Assembly (NCBI GenBank): GCA_031272265.1
Contig: JAISUD010000026.1
Coordinates: 1 to 53,952, forward strand
From: Endomicrobium sp.
GTDB lineage: Bacteria; Elusimicrobiota; Endomicrobiia; Endomicrobiales; Endomicrobiaceae
Length of the DNA stretch: 53,952 nucleotides
Direction: 5' to 3'
Below the pieces are notes generated by a model, which was given only the letters and a program-made list of their open reading frames with translations, was not told the DNA's origin and did not search any database. Each line of letters begins with the position of its first letter. Within the stretch, counting starts at the first letter, position 1. The position numbers and the translations under genes are program-made. Below are positions 39,647-50,288 of the stretch, piece after piece.

Positions 39647-40252
39647 TTAATTCAAATTTTCAAATATCTTTTTTACTAAAGACATTCTGGCATAAAAAGC
39701 TCTTCCCTCACCTTTTGTCCTTGCCTGTATCCACTTACCATCTTTGCCAGTTAAACTGGAAAACCCTTTTGTTTTAAGTTTGGATCTTATAAAATCATAA
39801 TCAGACTTAACCTCTTTAATCACTTCGTCGTTTTCAGAAAAATCAAAACTTCCAACCTTTAACAATTCCGCATTCTCAGCATTCCTTCCGTGCCACATTA
39901 CAGCACAAAAAACCATTGATTTTAGTTTTGCCCAACAATGACTCTCATAAAAACCGTGTTCCACCAGTTCTTTCTCGTTTACCATTGTTATTGCCATCGT
40001 ATATTTCGGCGTTATTTTCCCTTTTTTCAAATAAAAACTTACAGACTTCAATTCAAAATTTAACCCATTTGGAGCTTTAGAAGTATTTGTTTCCAAGCCG
40101 GCCAATTTTTCAAGAACCAGTCATCTCCATCCTTTATTTTGTTTACCAGTCTCAAAAGTTGTAATTTTATGCTTCAAAGCAAGAATTTTTAAATCTTGCC
40201 CAATGTATTTTTTTAAATTAATAATTGCATTTGTTCTAGTTAATATTTTCAT
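39647..40252 (-). pseudogene. MutH/Sau3AI-type restriction endonuclease inactivated by in-frame TGA
   Basis: From ATG 40252: MKILTRTNAIINLKKYIGQDLKILALKHKITTFETGKQNKGWR*LVLEKLAGLETNTSKAPNGLNFELKSVSF...SHCWAKLKSMVF...GKWIQARTKGEGRAFYARMS; TGA at 40121-40123; 606 nt otherwise in frame. Confidence 0.82.
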
Positions 40253-40255
40253 TTT

Positions 40256-41119
40256 TCATTTTTGTTTTCCAAACAAATATTGCTGTTCATGGCAACGATT
40301 GAACGCATACTTAAACAGACATTTTTTCCCACGATCCTCTTGCGCTAAATCCTCAAACCTTTTAATTGACAAATCCAAATACTTTTTTTCTGTATCAATA
40401 CCAATAAATTTTCTACCATTCATAAAAGAAACTATTCCAGTTGTTGAACTCCCGGTAAAAGGATCTAATATACTATCGCCCTTATTTGTGCTTGACAGGA
40501 CAATTCTTTTAAGCAAAGTCAACGGCTTTTGCGTAGGGTGTTTTCCAAATCTTTTTTCAGACGGTTTCGGTGTACCTATAGACCATACGCTTCTCATTTG
40601 CACCCCGTCTTTTTTCAAAATATCTTCTTCCCATTGTCCATTTTTCATTAAGTCATAATTAAATATATGCTTACTTTTTTTCTCTCTCCTAGCCCATATT
40701 AAAGTTTCGTGGCTTGCAGTGAAAAAACGGCAACTCAAATTGGGAGCAGCATTAGGTTTAAACCAAATTATATCATTCAATAAATGATACCCGTTAATTT
40801 CCAATGCTACGCCATATTGGTAAATAGAATGATATGTGCCGCTTATCCAAATAGTCCCATCTGGTTTTAAAACTCTCTTACACGCCCTCAACCATTTAAT
40901 ATGAAAATCCAAATTCTTTAAATAACCATTACCTAAATCCCAATCACCTTTTTTGACGCTTACTCGTTTCCCGGCGTGACATGTAAAAGAACCATCTGAC
41001 AAAAAGTAAGGAGGATCGGCAAATATCATTTCTATAGAGTTTTCTGAAATCTCTTTTAATATCTTAATACAATCGCCTTTATATAAAATAAAATTATTAT
41101 CTGAATAATACTCTTTCAT
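40256..41119 (-). CDS. DpnA-like site-specific adenine DNA methyltransferase
   Basis: MIFADPPYFLSDGSFTCHAGKRVSVKKGDWD, GTIWISGTYHSIYQYG, HPTQKP, DPFTGSSTTG. Confidence 0.9.
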   Translation of the reverse strand: MKEYYSDNNFILYKGDCIKILKEISENSIEMIFADPPYFLSDGSFTCHAGKRVSVKKGDWDLGNGYLKNLDFHIKWLRACKRVLKPDGTIWISGTYHSIYQYGVALEINGYHLLNDIIWFKPNAAPNLSCRFFTASHETLIWARREKKSKHIFNYDLMKNGQWEEDILKKDGVQMRSVWSIGTPKPSEKRFGKHPTQKPLTLLKRIVLSSTNKGDSILDPFTGSSTTGIVSFMNGRKFIGIDTEKKYLDLSIKRFEDLAQEDRGKKCLFKYAFNRCHEQQYLFGKQK

Positions 41120-41905
41120 TTATAATTCTACCTGTTCAATCCTAAAAACAGGACCGTCTTTACAAGTCATTTTGTTTTGTCCATCTATTTTCACAGCACA
41201 TCCCTGGCAGCTTCCCGTGCCACACGCCATTTTTGCTTCTAAAGACGCGAAGCCGCTTACACTCCTCTTTTTAGCAATCTGCAAAACTTTTTCAAGCATA
41301 GGAATAGGCCCGCACACAAAAATCCTATCATTAAGTTTTAATCGCCTTGACAACATGTCTGTAATATAACCTTTATATCCTTTTGAACCGTCTTCAGTAG
41401 CAACAAGAACCTTCCAGCCTATTTCCATAAACTTATCCATATATAATAAATCGGATTTTGATTTTGCTCCATAATACAAAACGCCTCTTTTTTTAAGTCT
41501 TAAAGCGAGAAAATAAACTGAAGCTATGCCCGTACCACCTGCAACGATAACATTGCTAAAATCATCTGTTTTTTTCCTATCCTCTCTGCTGCCGACCTGC
41601 AGTTTTAAGTCATAACCTTTACCAAGAGGACCTAAAAGTTGAAGCGTTCCCAATTTAATATCTGACAAATTTTTCGTACCTTTACCGACAACTTTATACA
41701 AAAAACTTACGCATTTCTCTTTCACATCGGCACTGCAAATACTAAAAGGGCGACGTAAAAAAACATTTGGAACGCTGATCATAAAAAACTGACCTGGAAA
41801 GCAATATTTACAAACATCTCCAGCTTCAATCTTTAACTCAAAATAGTTAGCGCGGATTTCTTTGTTGTAAACTATCTTGTAACTTTTATCAAATCTTTTA
41901 GCCAT
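41120..41905 (-). CDS. pyrK: Dihydroorotate dehydrogenase electron transfer subunit
   Basis: RRPFSICSAD, VAGGTGIASV, MACGTGSCQGCAVK [2Fe-2S] motif. Confidence 0.94.
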   Translation of the reverse strand: MAKRFDKSYKIVYNKEIRANYFELKIEAGDVCKYCFPGQFFMISVPNVFLRRPFSICSADVKEKCVSFLYKVVGKGTKNLSDIKLGTLQLLGPLGKGYDLKLQVGSREDRKKTDDFSNVIVAGGTGIASVYFLALRLKKRGVLYYGAKSKSDLLYMDKFMEIGWKVLVATEDGSKGYKGYITDMLSRRLKLNDRIFVCGPIPMLEKVLQIAKKRSVSGFASLEAKMACGTGSCQGCAVKIDGQNKMTCKDGPVFRIEQVEL

Positions 41906-41949
41906 ATGATATAAGTGAAAACGCTATGATCAAACTTACCTCTCATTAT

Positions 41950-43221
41950 TTACAAACTCCAAACTATATTCCCACCTACAATCGTCATAACTGCTCCGCC
42001 CTTAAACTTCCTTCCTATGAAAGGTGAATTCTTACTTTTAGAAACTATACTTTCCTTATTAAACTCATAAGAATACTCAGGATCAATTATTGTAATATCA
42101 GCAATATTTCCTTCTTTGAGAGAACCTCTCTTTTCAAGATTAAAAATCTTTGCAGGATTGAAAGTCATTTTTGATATAGCTTCACAAAAACTTAAAACGC
42201 CGGTATCAACAAGTTCGCTTAAAACAAGACTTAAAACCGTCTCAAAGCCTATGATTCCAAAAGGAGCTAAGTCAAATTCTTTATTTTTTTCTTCCTGAGT
42301 ATGCGGAGCGTGGTCTGTCGCTATACAGTCTATCGTCCCATCTGCAAGGCCTTGTTTTACAGCGTCAACATCCTTTTGTTCCCTTAAAGGGGGATTCATT
42401 TTCGTATTAGCGTCATAAACTTTCACATTTTCGTCAGTTAAAGTAAAATAATGCGGACAAGTTTCCGCGGTAACTTTTATATTTCTTTTTTTTGCCTGCC
42501 TTATTAAATCAACCGAACCTGCAGTAGAAACATGCGCAATATGTAAATAAGCGTCTGTTAACTCGGCAAGCATTATATCGCGACTTATCATCACTTCTTC
42601 AGCTTGCTTTGGAATACCTCTCAAGCCCAAAAATGTAGAATTTTTCCCTTCATTCATAACGCCGTTTCTGCTCAGCTCTTTATCCTCACTGTGAGAAATA
42701 ACGGGGAGTTTAAACATTTTGGTATATTCTAAAATACGGCGCATAATCTGCGAATTTGATATAGGAAGACCGTCGTCGCTTATAGCAATAATTCCCGCTT
42801 TTTTAAGAGTCCCTATTTCAGAAATTTCCACCCCCTTTGATCCTTTAGTAGCGCAGCCTATTGGGAAAACATTTACACAGCCTTCTTCTCGCGCCTTGTG
42901 AATAATAAATTCAACCATCGGAGCAGCATCAATAACAGGTCGGGTATTAGGCATACAAAAAACAGTCGTTATCCCGCCTTTAGCCGCAGAACGCGTACCC
43001 GTATAAATAGTTTCTTTTATTTCGTGGCCTGGTTCTCTTAAATGGCTATGAACGTCAATAAGACCGGGAACGGCAATTTTACTTTCGCCATTAATAACTC
43101 TATCGGCATTATTTAAAAATTTCGGCACAATTTTGCCGTTCTCAACAAAAATATCACCGATTAAATCTTTACTATCCCAAGAAGGATCAACTATTCTAAT
43201 ATTTTTAATTTGAAGACGCAT
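41950..43221 (-). CDS. pyrC: Dihydroorotase
   Basis: GLIDVHSHLREPGHE, CIATDHAPHT. Confidence 0.97.
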   Translation of the reverse strand: MRLQIKNIRIVDPSWDSKDLIGDIFVENGKIVPKFLNNADRVINGESKIAVPGLIDVHSHLREPGHEIKETIYTGTRSAAKGGITTVFCMPNTRPVIDAAPMVEFIIHKAREEGCVNVFPIGCATKGSKGVEISEIGTLKKAGIIAISDDGLPISNSQIMRRILEYTKMFKLPVISHSEDKELSRNGVMNEGKNSTFLGLRGIPKQAEEVMISRDIMLAELTDAYLHIAHVSTAGSVDLIRQAKKRNIKVTAETCPHYFTLTDENVKVYDANTKMNPPLREQKDVDAVKQGLADGTIDCIATDHAPHTQEEKNKEFDLAPFGIIGFETVLSLVLSELVDTGVLSFCEAISKMTFNPAKIFNLEKRGSLKEGNIADITIIDPEYSYEFNKESIVSKSKNSPFIGRKFKGGAVMTIVGGNIVWSL

Positions 43222-44146
43222 ATCTCCTCTTTTTTGTAGACTTCAGAAGATATAAAACCGCCATCCTGACTGCTATTCCGTTAACAATCTGATCATTAAT
43301 AGCGACATTAGGACCATCTGCGACCTCAGAAGATATTTCAATACCTCTGTTCATCGGTCCCGGATGCATAATTAAAATTTCCGGTTTCGCCGCGACTAAC
43401 CTTTCCTTCGTCAACTGATAAAGTCTAACATATTCACGAAGCGATGGAAATAAATTCTCTTGCTGGCGTTCAAATTGTATTCTTAAAATATTTAAAACAT
43501 CGGCATTTTTAACAGCTTCATCTAAATTATAATACACCTTCACGCCCAAATTCTCAATATTTGAAGGAATTAAAGTCGGCGGACCCGCTACCAAAACTTC
43601 CGCACCCATTTTTGTCAAAGCCCATATATTTGATTTTGCCACTCTCGAATGCAAAATATCTCCTACCAGCAGCACTTTCAATCCTTCAATCTTTTTTTTC
43701 CTTTCATATATAGTGTATAAATCAAGAAGCCCTTGTGTAGGATGTTCGTGAAAGCCGTCACCGGCGTTTATTATAGATACGTTGAGATTTCTTGCAAGCA
43801 TATCAGGCGCCCCCGACAAAGAATGTCTTATAACTATGTAGTCTGCATTCATTGCTTCAAGAGTTTTACCTGTATCTATAAGACTTTCTCCTTTAACAAT
43901 ACTTGAGTTGCTTACGGCAATATTTACCACGTCGGCAGAAAGTTTTTTTGCGGCAATTTCAAACGAAGTTCTTGTACGCGTAGAAGGTTCATAAAAAAGT
44001 GTTACTACCGTTTTACCACTTAAATCCGACATTTTACCGCATTTCGTAAAAAGACTCTTAAAAGGTTTTACCGAATCTAAAATTATTTGCAAGTCTTTTT
44101 TGTCCAAACGTTCAAGCCCAAGCAAATCTTTGAATTTTAGAGACAT
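43205..44146 (-). CDS. pyrB: Aspartate carbamoyltransferase catalytic subunit
   Basis: FYEPSTRTRTSFE, DGFHEHPTQGLLDLYT, HPGPMNRGIEI. Confidence 0.97.
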   Translation of the reverse strand: MSLKFKDLLGLERLDKKDLQIILDSVKPFKSLFTKCGKMSDLSGKTVVTLFYEPSTRTRTSFEIAAKKLSADVVNIAVSNSSIVKGESLIDTGKTLEAMNADYIVIRHSLSGAPDMLARNLNVSIINAGDGFHEHPTQGLLDLYTIYERKKKIEGLKVLLVGDILHSRVAKSNIWALTKMGAEVLVAGPPTLIPSNIENLGVKVYYNLDEAVKNADVLNILRIQFERQQENLFPSLREYVRLYQLTKERLVAAKPEILIMHPGPMNRGIEISSEVADGPNVAINDQIVNGIAVRMAVLYLLKSTKKRRYASSN

Positions 44147-44503
44147 TTATTATTACCCTGTCTTGCAACTTTATCTTTTTATTTTACTTTTTACACTCAA
44201 ACTTCAAATATCTACTATAAATAATTTCACGCGGTTATTTGATTTGTTTAATAAACAAACAGTCAAATGCAAATAGATTTTATCCCTCCTCTTTTCAATA
44301 ATAAAATGTTTTACAACGAAAAAAAATTAACCTATGATTAAATTATTATCACTCCCCCCCCCTACGCACAGAAATACTCACCATTCTCATCTTACTTATA
44401 GCAATAGTTTCATGGAGATCTCATACTGTTTACAATCATTTCGCGTTTTACACCACGCGTTTTAAAACAATTTCAGTAAGTCAGCATCAAGCATTCTAGC
44501 ATT

Positions 44504-45037
44504 TCAATTTTTTAACTCTTCAAGATAATTCTCTATTCCTTTTTCTTGGAGATCCAAATCATCTTTGACGACATCTTTTGACATTTTATCCCTATACATT
44601 TTAAGTTTTTCTTTTAAACTTTTATCACTGACGGCTATTATCTGCACAGCCAAAATCGCAGCGTTTACAGCACCTGTTTTTCCTACCGCAAGAGTTGCAA
44701 CAGGCACACCCTTAGGCATCTGAACTATTGAAAATAAAGAATCTAAACTTGAAAAATTCCCGCTGGCAACAGGTACTCCTATAACAGGAAGAACAGTTTC
44801 AGAGGCAATAACGCCGGGAAGCGCAGCAGCCATTCCAGCAGCAGCTATAAAGACCTTCACACCTGAATTTTCCGCGTTTTGAATGCATTGTCTTAAATGT
44901 TGAGCAGTCCTGTGAGCCGAAGCAATATTTAAAGTATAAGATAAGTCAAATTTTTTTAAGATCTCAACAGATTCTTTTATCACTTTTAAGTCCGATCTTG
45001 AACCTACAATAATTGCCACGTCAACAACGGTCTTCAT
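44504..45037 (-). CDS. purE: N5-carboxyaminoimidazole ribonucleotide mutase (class I PurE)
   Basis: IVGSRSDLKV, SAHRT, MPKGVPVATLAVGKTGAVNAAILA. Confidence 0.95.
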   Translation of the reverse strand: MKTVVDVAIIVGSRSDLKVIKESVEILKKFDLSYTLNIASAHRTAQHLRQCIQNAENSGVKVFIAAAGMAAALPGVIASETVLPVIGVPVASGNFSSLDSLFSIVQMPKGVPVATLAVGKTGAVNAAILAVQIIAVSDKSLKEKLKMYRDKMSKDVVKDDLDLQEKGIENYLEELKN

Positions 45038-46301
45038 TCAGCGCCCTCCAAGCTATATCTTTCCTGTAATATACATTTTTAAAATACACCCGTCTAACGT
45101 TTGAATAAACTCTATCTATCGCCGCTTTTATACTATTGGCTTTTGAAGTAATACCTAAAACTCTGCCGCCGGAAGTAAAAAACTTCCCGTGTTCAAATTT
45201 TGTTCCAGCGTGAAATACTATCGTATCTTTACCGTCGATATTTTCCAATCCACTGATTTCAAACCCTGTCTCAAATTTTTCCGGATATCCATTTGAAGCA
45301 AGTACTACACATACCGAAAATTCTTTCTTCCAGTTAATTTTCAAACTTTGAAGTTCTTTATTCAAAACTGCAATGCAAACGTCAGTTAAATCCGTATCAA
45401 GCAAAGGCAAAACTGCCTGCGTTTCAGGATCGCCGAAACGACAGTTAAATTCTAAAACATACGGAGAGGAATCCCTAATAATTAATCCTATATATAAAAC
45501 ACCTTTATAATTAAGTTTTTCAGCTTTTATGCCGTTGACAACTTTACAAATTATCTCTTCAGCTTTTCTATTTAACTCGTTTGCTGCCAAAGGAGCAGGA
45601 GCATAGGCACCCATACCGCCGGTATTAGGCCCTTTGTCGTTGTCATTTATTCTTTTATGATCCTGCGAAGCAGGCATTATTGAGTAGGATATGCCATCAG
45701 TAAACACTAAATATGAAAGTTCAGGGCCGTGTATATATTCTTCTATAATTATATTTGTTCCTGCGGAACCCAAAATCCTATAATTCATTAATTGATTGAC
45801 AGAATTCTTAGCCTCGTCTCTACCGTTGCAAACATAAACACCTTTCCCAGCAGCAAGTCCGTCAGCCTTAACCACCACTCTTTGAGTTTCTCCATAATTA
45901 TCTAAAAATTTTAAAGCGTCCCTAACATTTGAAAAACAGTTGTACTGCGCCGTCGGTATACCGTATTTCTGCATAAATTTTTTTGAGTATATTTTGCTCG
46001 ATTCCAGTTCCGCCGCGCGTTTTGACGGCCCGACTATTTTTAACCCTTTAGCTTCAAAGTAATCAACTACTCCCAAAGATAAGGGGATTTCCGGCCCTAC
46101 AAACGTGAAATCTATTTTATTTTCCTCAGCAAAGCCAGCAAGTCCCTCAAAATCATCTACTGAAATATCTACATTTGACGCAATCTGAGACGTTCCCCCG
46201 TTGCCCGGCGCGCAATATACTTTGTCTATTTTAGAACTCTTTAAAAACTGCCGACATATCGCGTGTTCTCTTCCACCGGATCCTATAATTAATACTCTCA
46301 T
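45021..46301 (-). CDS. purD: Phosphoribosylamine-glycine ligase
   Basis: IGSGGREHAI, KADGLAAGKGV, NTGGMGAYAPAP. Confidence 0.97.
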   Translation of the reverse strand: MRVLIIGSGGREHAICRQFLKSSKIDKVYCAPGNGGTSQIASNVDISVDDFEGLAGFAEENKIDFTFVGPEIPLSLGVVDYFEAKGLKIVGPSKRAAELESSKIYSKKFMQKYGIPTAQYNCFSNVRDALKFLDNYGETQRVVVKADGLAAGKGVYVCNGRDEAKNSVNQLMNYRILGSAGTNIIIEEYIHGPELSYLVFTDGISYSIMPASQDHKRINDNDKGPNTGGMGAYAPAPLAANELNRKAEEIICKVVNGIKAEKLNYKGVLYIGLIIRDSSPYVLEFNCRFGDPETQAVLPLLDTDLTDVCIAVLNKELQSLKINWKKEFSVCVVLASNGYPEKFETGFEISGLENIDGKDTIVFHAGTKFEHGKFFTSGGRVLGITSKANSIKAAIDRVYSNVRRVYFKNVYYRKDIAWRALNEDRC

Positions 46302-46807
46302 CTAATCCCCATACTTTAAAATTTAATATTCATTACAATTATTTTACAAAATAATAGTGAGCTTGACAATTTTTAGAAACATGAACATCCAATTTATATA
46401 CCCTCCTTTTTAAACAGGCATTAAAAACTAAAACTTTACCAATAAAAATCAGTAGCACATCGTAAAAATAACACTTTAAGCTATATCGTTAAAGTAGCAG
46501 GCATTGCCTCAAAATAAATTTTATATTCTACTATTATTCTGAAAATCCGCAGAAATAACACCGTTTTTTGTTTCCCTAGACAGAACATTTTACACGACAG
46601 ATTGTATTTAAAGTTTGAAATAGATAAGTTATAAAGACTGCGTATAACATCCAAGATAAGAATCATTATGCATTCTTGTTTAACCGGTGATAGACGACGA
46701 AGTTTCAAAATACGCAAAAATTATACGAAGCAAGCAGAACTTCCAACGACAAAAAATCTCTTCCTTTTCTTTATATAAATAAACTCTTTTTATTAGCAAA
46801 TAATCAA

Positions 46808-47596
46808 TTATCGTCCCACAAAATCAACAGCGTTCTGAAAAATTACTTTTCCCCAGCCGTATTTTCCGTTAAAACTTTTTTTCGCGGGATGCTGCAAGCC
46901 AAAAATATATCTCTCGGGATGAGGCATAAGTCCTAAAATGTTTCCTTTTATATTACATATTCCAGCTATCTGTTCCGCGGATCCATTCGGAGCTAAAGGA
47001 TACTCCGGTTCGTTTCCCTCTTTTGAGGAATACCTAAAAACAATTTGGTTGTTTTTATTCAAATTATCCAAAAGTTTTTCATTATTCGGAATAAACTTTC
47101 CTTCACCGTGAGCTACAGGCAGACTTATGACATCAGGCAGATTTTTCGCCCAAATACAGCAAGATTCATTCCCAATTTTCTTCTCTGTTTTTAAATAAAC
47201 CCAGCGGCATTCAAATTTATTAGAATCATTATAAGAAAGAGTAGAAACTTGTTTAAAAAGTTTCACGTCGGGAAGCAATCCCATTTTAACCAGAACTTGG
47301 AAACCATTGCATATGCCTATAATCGGTTTGCCGTCTAATGCGTATTTTCTGACTTTATCCCCGAGTTTACTTTTGATTTCATTTGACAATATCTTACCCG
47401 AGGCTATATCATCGCCGTAAGAAAATCCACCCGGAAAAGCTAAAATATCATATTCAAAGATCTTATCTTTTTTTTCAATGAGAGTGTTAATATGAACGCG
47501 TTCCACAGCGGCCCCGCATAATTCAAAAGCGCTCTGTGTCTCCCAATCACAATTCGTCCCCGCAGTTCTCAAAATTAATACTTTAACTTTTTTCAT
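46808..47596 (-). CDS. purQ: Phosphoribosylformylglycinamidine synthase, glutaminase subunit
   Basis: AFPGGFSYGDDI, IIGICNGFQVLVKMGLLP, GLMPHPER. Confidence 0.96.
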   Translation of the reverse strand: MKKVKVLILRTAGTNCDWETQSAFELCGAAVERVHINTLIEKKDKIFEYDILAFPGGFSYGDDIASGKILSNEIKSKLGDKVRKYALDGKPIIGICNGFQVLVKMGLLPDVKLFKQVSTLSYNDSNKFECRWVYLKTEKKIGNESCCIWAKNLPDVISLPVAHGEGKFIPNNEKLLDNLNKNNQIVFRYSSKEGNEPEYPLAPNGSAEQIAGICNIKGNILGLMPHPERYIFGLQHPAKKSFNGKYGWGKVIFQNAVDFVGR

Positions 47597-47727
47597 ATTT
47601 TTCCCTCAACATACGTTTGAGTTTGTTAAGTGATTCATCGTTGATTTTATAATCCCATTATTTTGTCGGAGTTGATTTATCAAGATTTTATATCATAAAT
47701 CGCGGTTCCTATACAACAATTAGAAAA

Positions 47728-50169
47728 CTACCAATTAATAGTACTACGCCACGAATTTAAAAGAACTTTAAAATCTTCTTGTATTTTCACTTTGTTTTTT
47801 TTACTCTCAAAAATTACCTCTTTATCGTTGCTTACGCAACCGATCTCGGAAAAAGCAGTGCCTTTGAAAATTTTTCCAAACTTTTCTTCGTTATCAGATT
47901 TTACTTCAACGACAAACCTTCCATTAGATTCAGAAAATAATATCTCAGCGGGCGTCATCTCTTCTCTGATTTCCTCCTTTCCTTTTAAAACGTAAGAAGT
48001 TTTTACAGCATCTATGTCTATTTTTACACCTTTACCCGCCGAAAAAGCCATTTCACTTACTGCCACCGCGATCCCTCCTTCAGAACAATCGTGGCAGGAT
48101 TCTATCAAATTCTCACTCACCGCTTGATAAATCTTTTCCATTACGTTCTTAGATTCTTTTGGATACACATCAGGCACTATACCGCTGCAAATATTTTTTA
48201 TTTTAGCGAATACCGAACCGCCAAGTTCATTTCTCGTAAGACCTAGAACAAATATTTTATTCCCGTCGTTTTTTAAAGGCATCGTAATAGTATTTTCAAC
48301 ATTCTCAATAACACCCATTGCAGATATTAAAAGCGCCGAAGGTATTGAATACTTCTTTCCGTCTATAGAGTATTCATTGTGCAAACTGTCCTTTCCTGAA
48401 ATAAAAGGAATGTCAAAAGCCTTTGATATTTTGTAACAAGCTTTTGCCGCGCATACCAAACTTCCTAAAATCTCCGGATCATTAGGATTTCCCCAGCAAA
48501 AATTATCCAATAACGATATCCTCCTAATGTCAGCGCCTACGGCAACAGCATTCCTCAAAGCTTCCTCTATTGCGGACGCCGCCATTTTATAGGGATTTAT
48601 TTTCCCGTACTGAGGATTTAAACCGTTAGATAAAACAATACCTCTTTTTGTATCTTTAACAACAGTGTACGGAAAAATAACGGCAGCATCGCCGGGTCCT
48701 GAAATTTCAATATTATTCCCTTGCAACGGTTTTATAATAGTTTGCCCCTGCACCTCATGGTCGTATTGCCTGACAATCCATTCCCTAGAACAAACGTTTA
48801 AATCTGCAAGCAAGGCTTTAAGAGATATAGAAATCTCAGAAGAATTCATCTTAACAGGTTCTTGTATTTTTTCTTCTTTCATCTTGTAAACTGCGCGTTT
48901 AACAGGTTTAGGAACTCCTTCGTGCAGAAACTCCATGTCAACACTTGTAACAACTTCGCCGTTATATAGAAGAGTAAGCTTTCCCTCATTTGTAAATTCG
49001 CCTATGCAAACTGCTTCAACGTTTTCTTTTTCAAATACTTCAATAATTTCCTCTTTATGTTCCGGCGGAACAGCAAAAACCATTCTTTCCTGCGCTTCCG
49101 AAATCCATATTTCCCACGGACGGAGTCCGTCGTATTTTAAAGGTACTTTATCTAGATAAACAACAGCGCCAGTTTTACTGCCAAGTTCGCCTACAGCGCT
49201 GGATAAACCACCGGCTCCGCAGTCGGTAACGGCCCTATAAAGGTTTAAATCCCTTGCTTTAATCATTGTGTCTAATACTTTCTTTTCAATTATAGGATTG
49301 CCTATTTGAACAGCGCTTACATCGGATTCTTTATCAAGCTCTACGGAAGAAAATGTCGCTCCGTGTATTCCATCCCTGCCTGTTTTTCCGCCTACAACTA
49401 AAATTAAATCGCCTGGTTTAACTTCTTTATATATTTTATCTTTAGGTATTATACCCATAGTTCCACAATAGACAAGCGGATTTGCCGTATAACCGTCGTC
49501 AAAACAAATTGCGCCGTTTACAGTAGGTATTCCCATTCTATTCCCGTAGTCCCTAACACCCGACACAACGCCCTTCATTATTCTCTTAGGGTGGTGCACA
49601 CCTTCTGGAATTTTAGAAGCTTCTATACCGAAATCTCCAAAACAAAACACATCAGTATTAGCCAAAGGCTTAGCGCCAAGACCGACGCCTAGAATATCTC
49701 TTATAACGCCGCCTATGCCTGTCGCAGAACCGCCGTAAGGTTCAAGCGCAGACGGATGATTATGCGTTTCAACTTTAAAAGCAACTCCGTTTTCAAGATC
49801 AAACTCAATAATTCCGGCATTATCTTTAAAAACAGACAAACACCATTTTTTATTTAATTCAACCGTAGCTTTAAAAATAGTTTCTTTTAAAAGATTATTA
49901 TACGTTTTTTTTGTTTTCTCGCCCTCTCTCTCTTCTGTATATTCTATTATCCCCGTAAGCGTTTTATGTTTACAATGTTCGCTCCATGTCTGGGCTATAG
50001 TCTCAATTTCAACATCGCTGGGATTTCTTTTAAGTTTTTTAAAATAGCTCTGTACCGCTTTCATCTCTTCAAGTGATAGCGAAAGAACATTTTTTTTGCT
50101 TAATTCAATAAGCTGTTCATCGGATAAATTTAAAACCTCAATAACTTTACAATCAGCCGTGTATTTCAT
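47728..50169 (-). CDS. purL: Phosphoribosylformylglycinamidine synthase subunit PurL
   Basis: QTWSEHCKHKT, KVETHNHPSALEPYGGSATGIGG, SCHDCSEGGIAVAVSEMAFSAG. Confidence 0.97.
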   Translation of the reverse strand: MKYTADCKVIEVLNLSDEQLIELSKKNVLSLSLEEMKAVQSYFKKLKRNPSDVEIETIAQTWSEHCKHKTLTGIIEYTEEREGEKTKKTYNNLLKETIFKATVELNKKWCLSVFKDNAGIIEFDLENGVAFKVETHNHPSALEPYGGSATGIGGVIRDILGVGLGAKPLANTDVFCFGDFGIEASKIPEGVHHPKRIMKGVVSGVRDYGNRMGIPTVNGAICFDDGYTANPLVYCGTMGIIPKDKIYKEVKPGDLILVVGGKTGRDGIHGATFSSVELDKESDVSAVQIGNPIIEKKVLDTMIKARDLNLYRAVTDCGAGGLSSAVGELGSKTGAVVYLDKVPLKYDGLRPWEIWISEAQERMVFAVPPEHKEEIIEVFEKENVEAVCIGEFTNEGKLTLLYNGEVVTSVDMEFLHEGVPKPVKRAVYKMKEEKIQEPVKMNSSEISISLKALLADLNVCSREWIVRQYDHEVQGQTIIKPLQGNNIEISGPGDAAVIFPYTVVKDTKRGIVLSNGLNPQYGKINPYKMAASAIEEALRNAVAVGADIRRISLLDNFCWGNPNDPEILGSLVCAAKACYKISKAFDIPFISGKDSLHNEYSIDGKKYSIPSALLISAMGVIENVENTITMPLKNDGNKIFVLGLTRNELGGSVFAKIKNICSGIVPDVYPKESKNVMEKIYQAVSENLIESCHDCSEGGIAVAVSEMAFSAGKGVKIDIDAVKTSYVLKGKEEIREEMTPAEILFSESNGRFVVEVKSDNEEKFGKIFKGTAFSEIGCVSNDKEVIFESKKNKVKIQEDFKVLLNSWRSTINW

Positions 50170-50288
50170 TTTATTAGAAACGCTCTAACTTGTTTAAATA
50201 ATTTTAGTACCAAAATTTTTAAACTGAAATAAAAGAAACAAATTTATTTTTACCGCGCTTCCGCTTTAAATGCAGAATATAAAACAAG

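Noticed and set aside
40203-40658. Plus-strand 151-aa ORF
   Set aside because: Antisense to the DpnA-like methyltransferase.
46320-46800. purF remnant between purD and purQ
   Set aside because: Translated all visible minus-strand frames by eye; no PurF motif (e.g. MCGVFGI) found.
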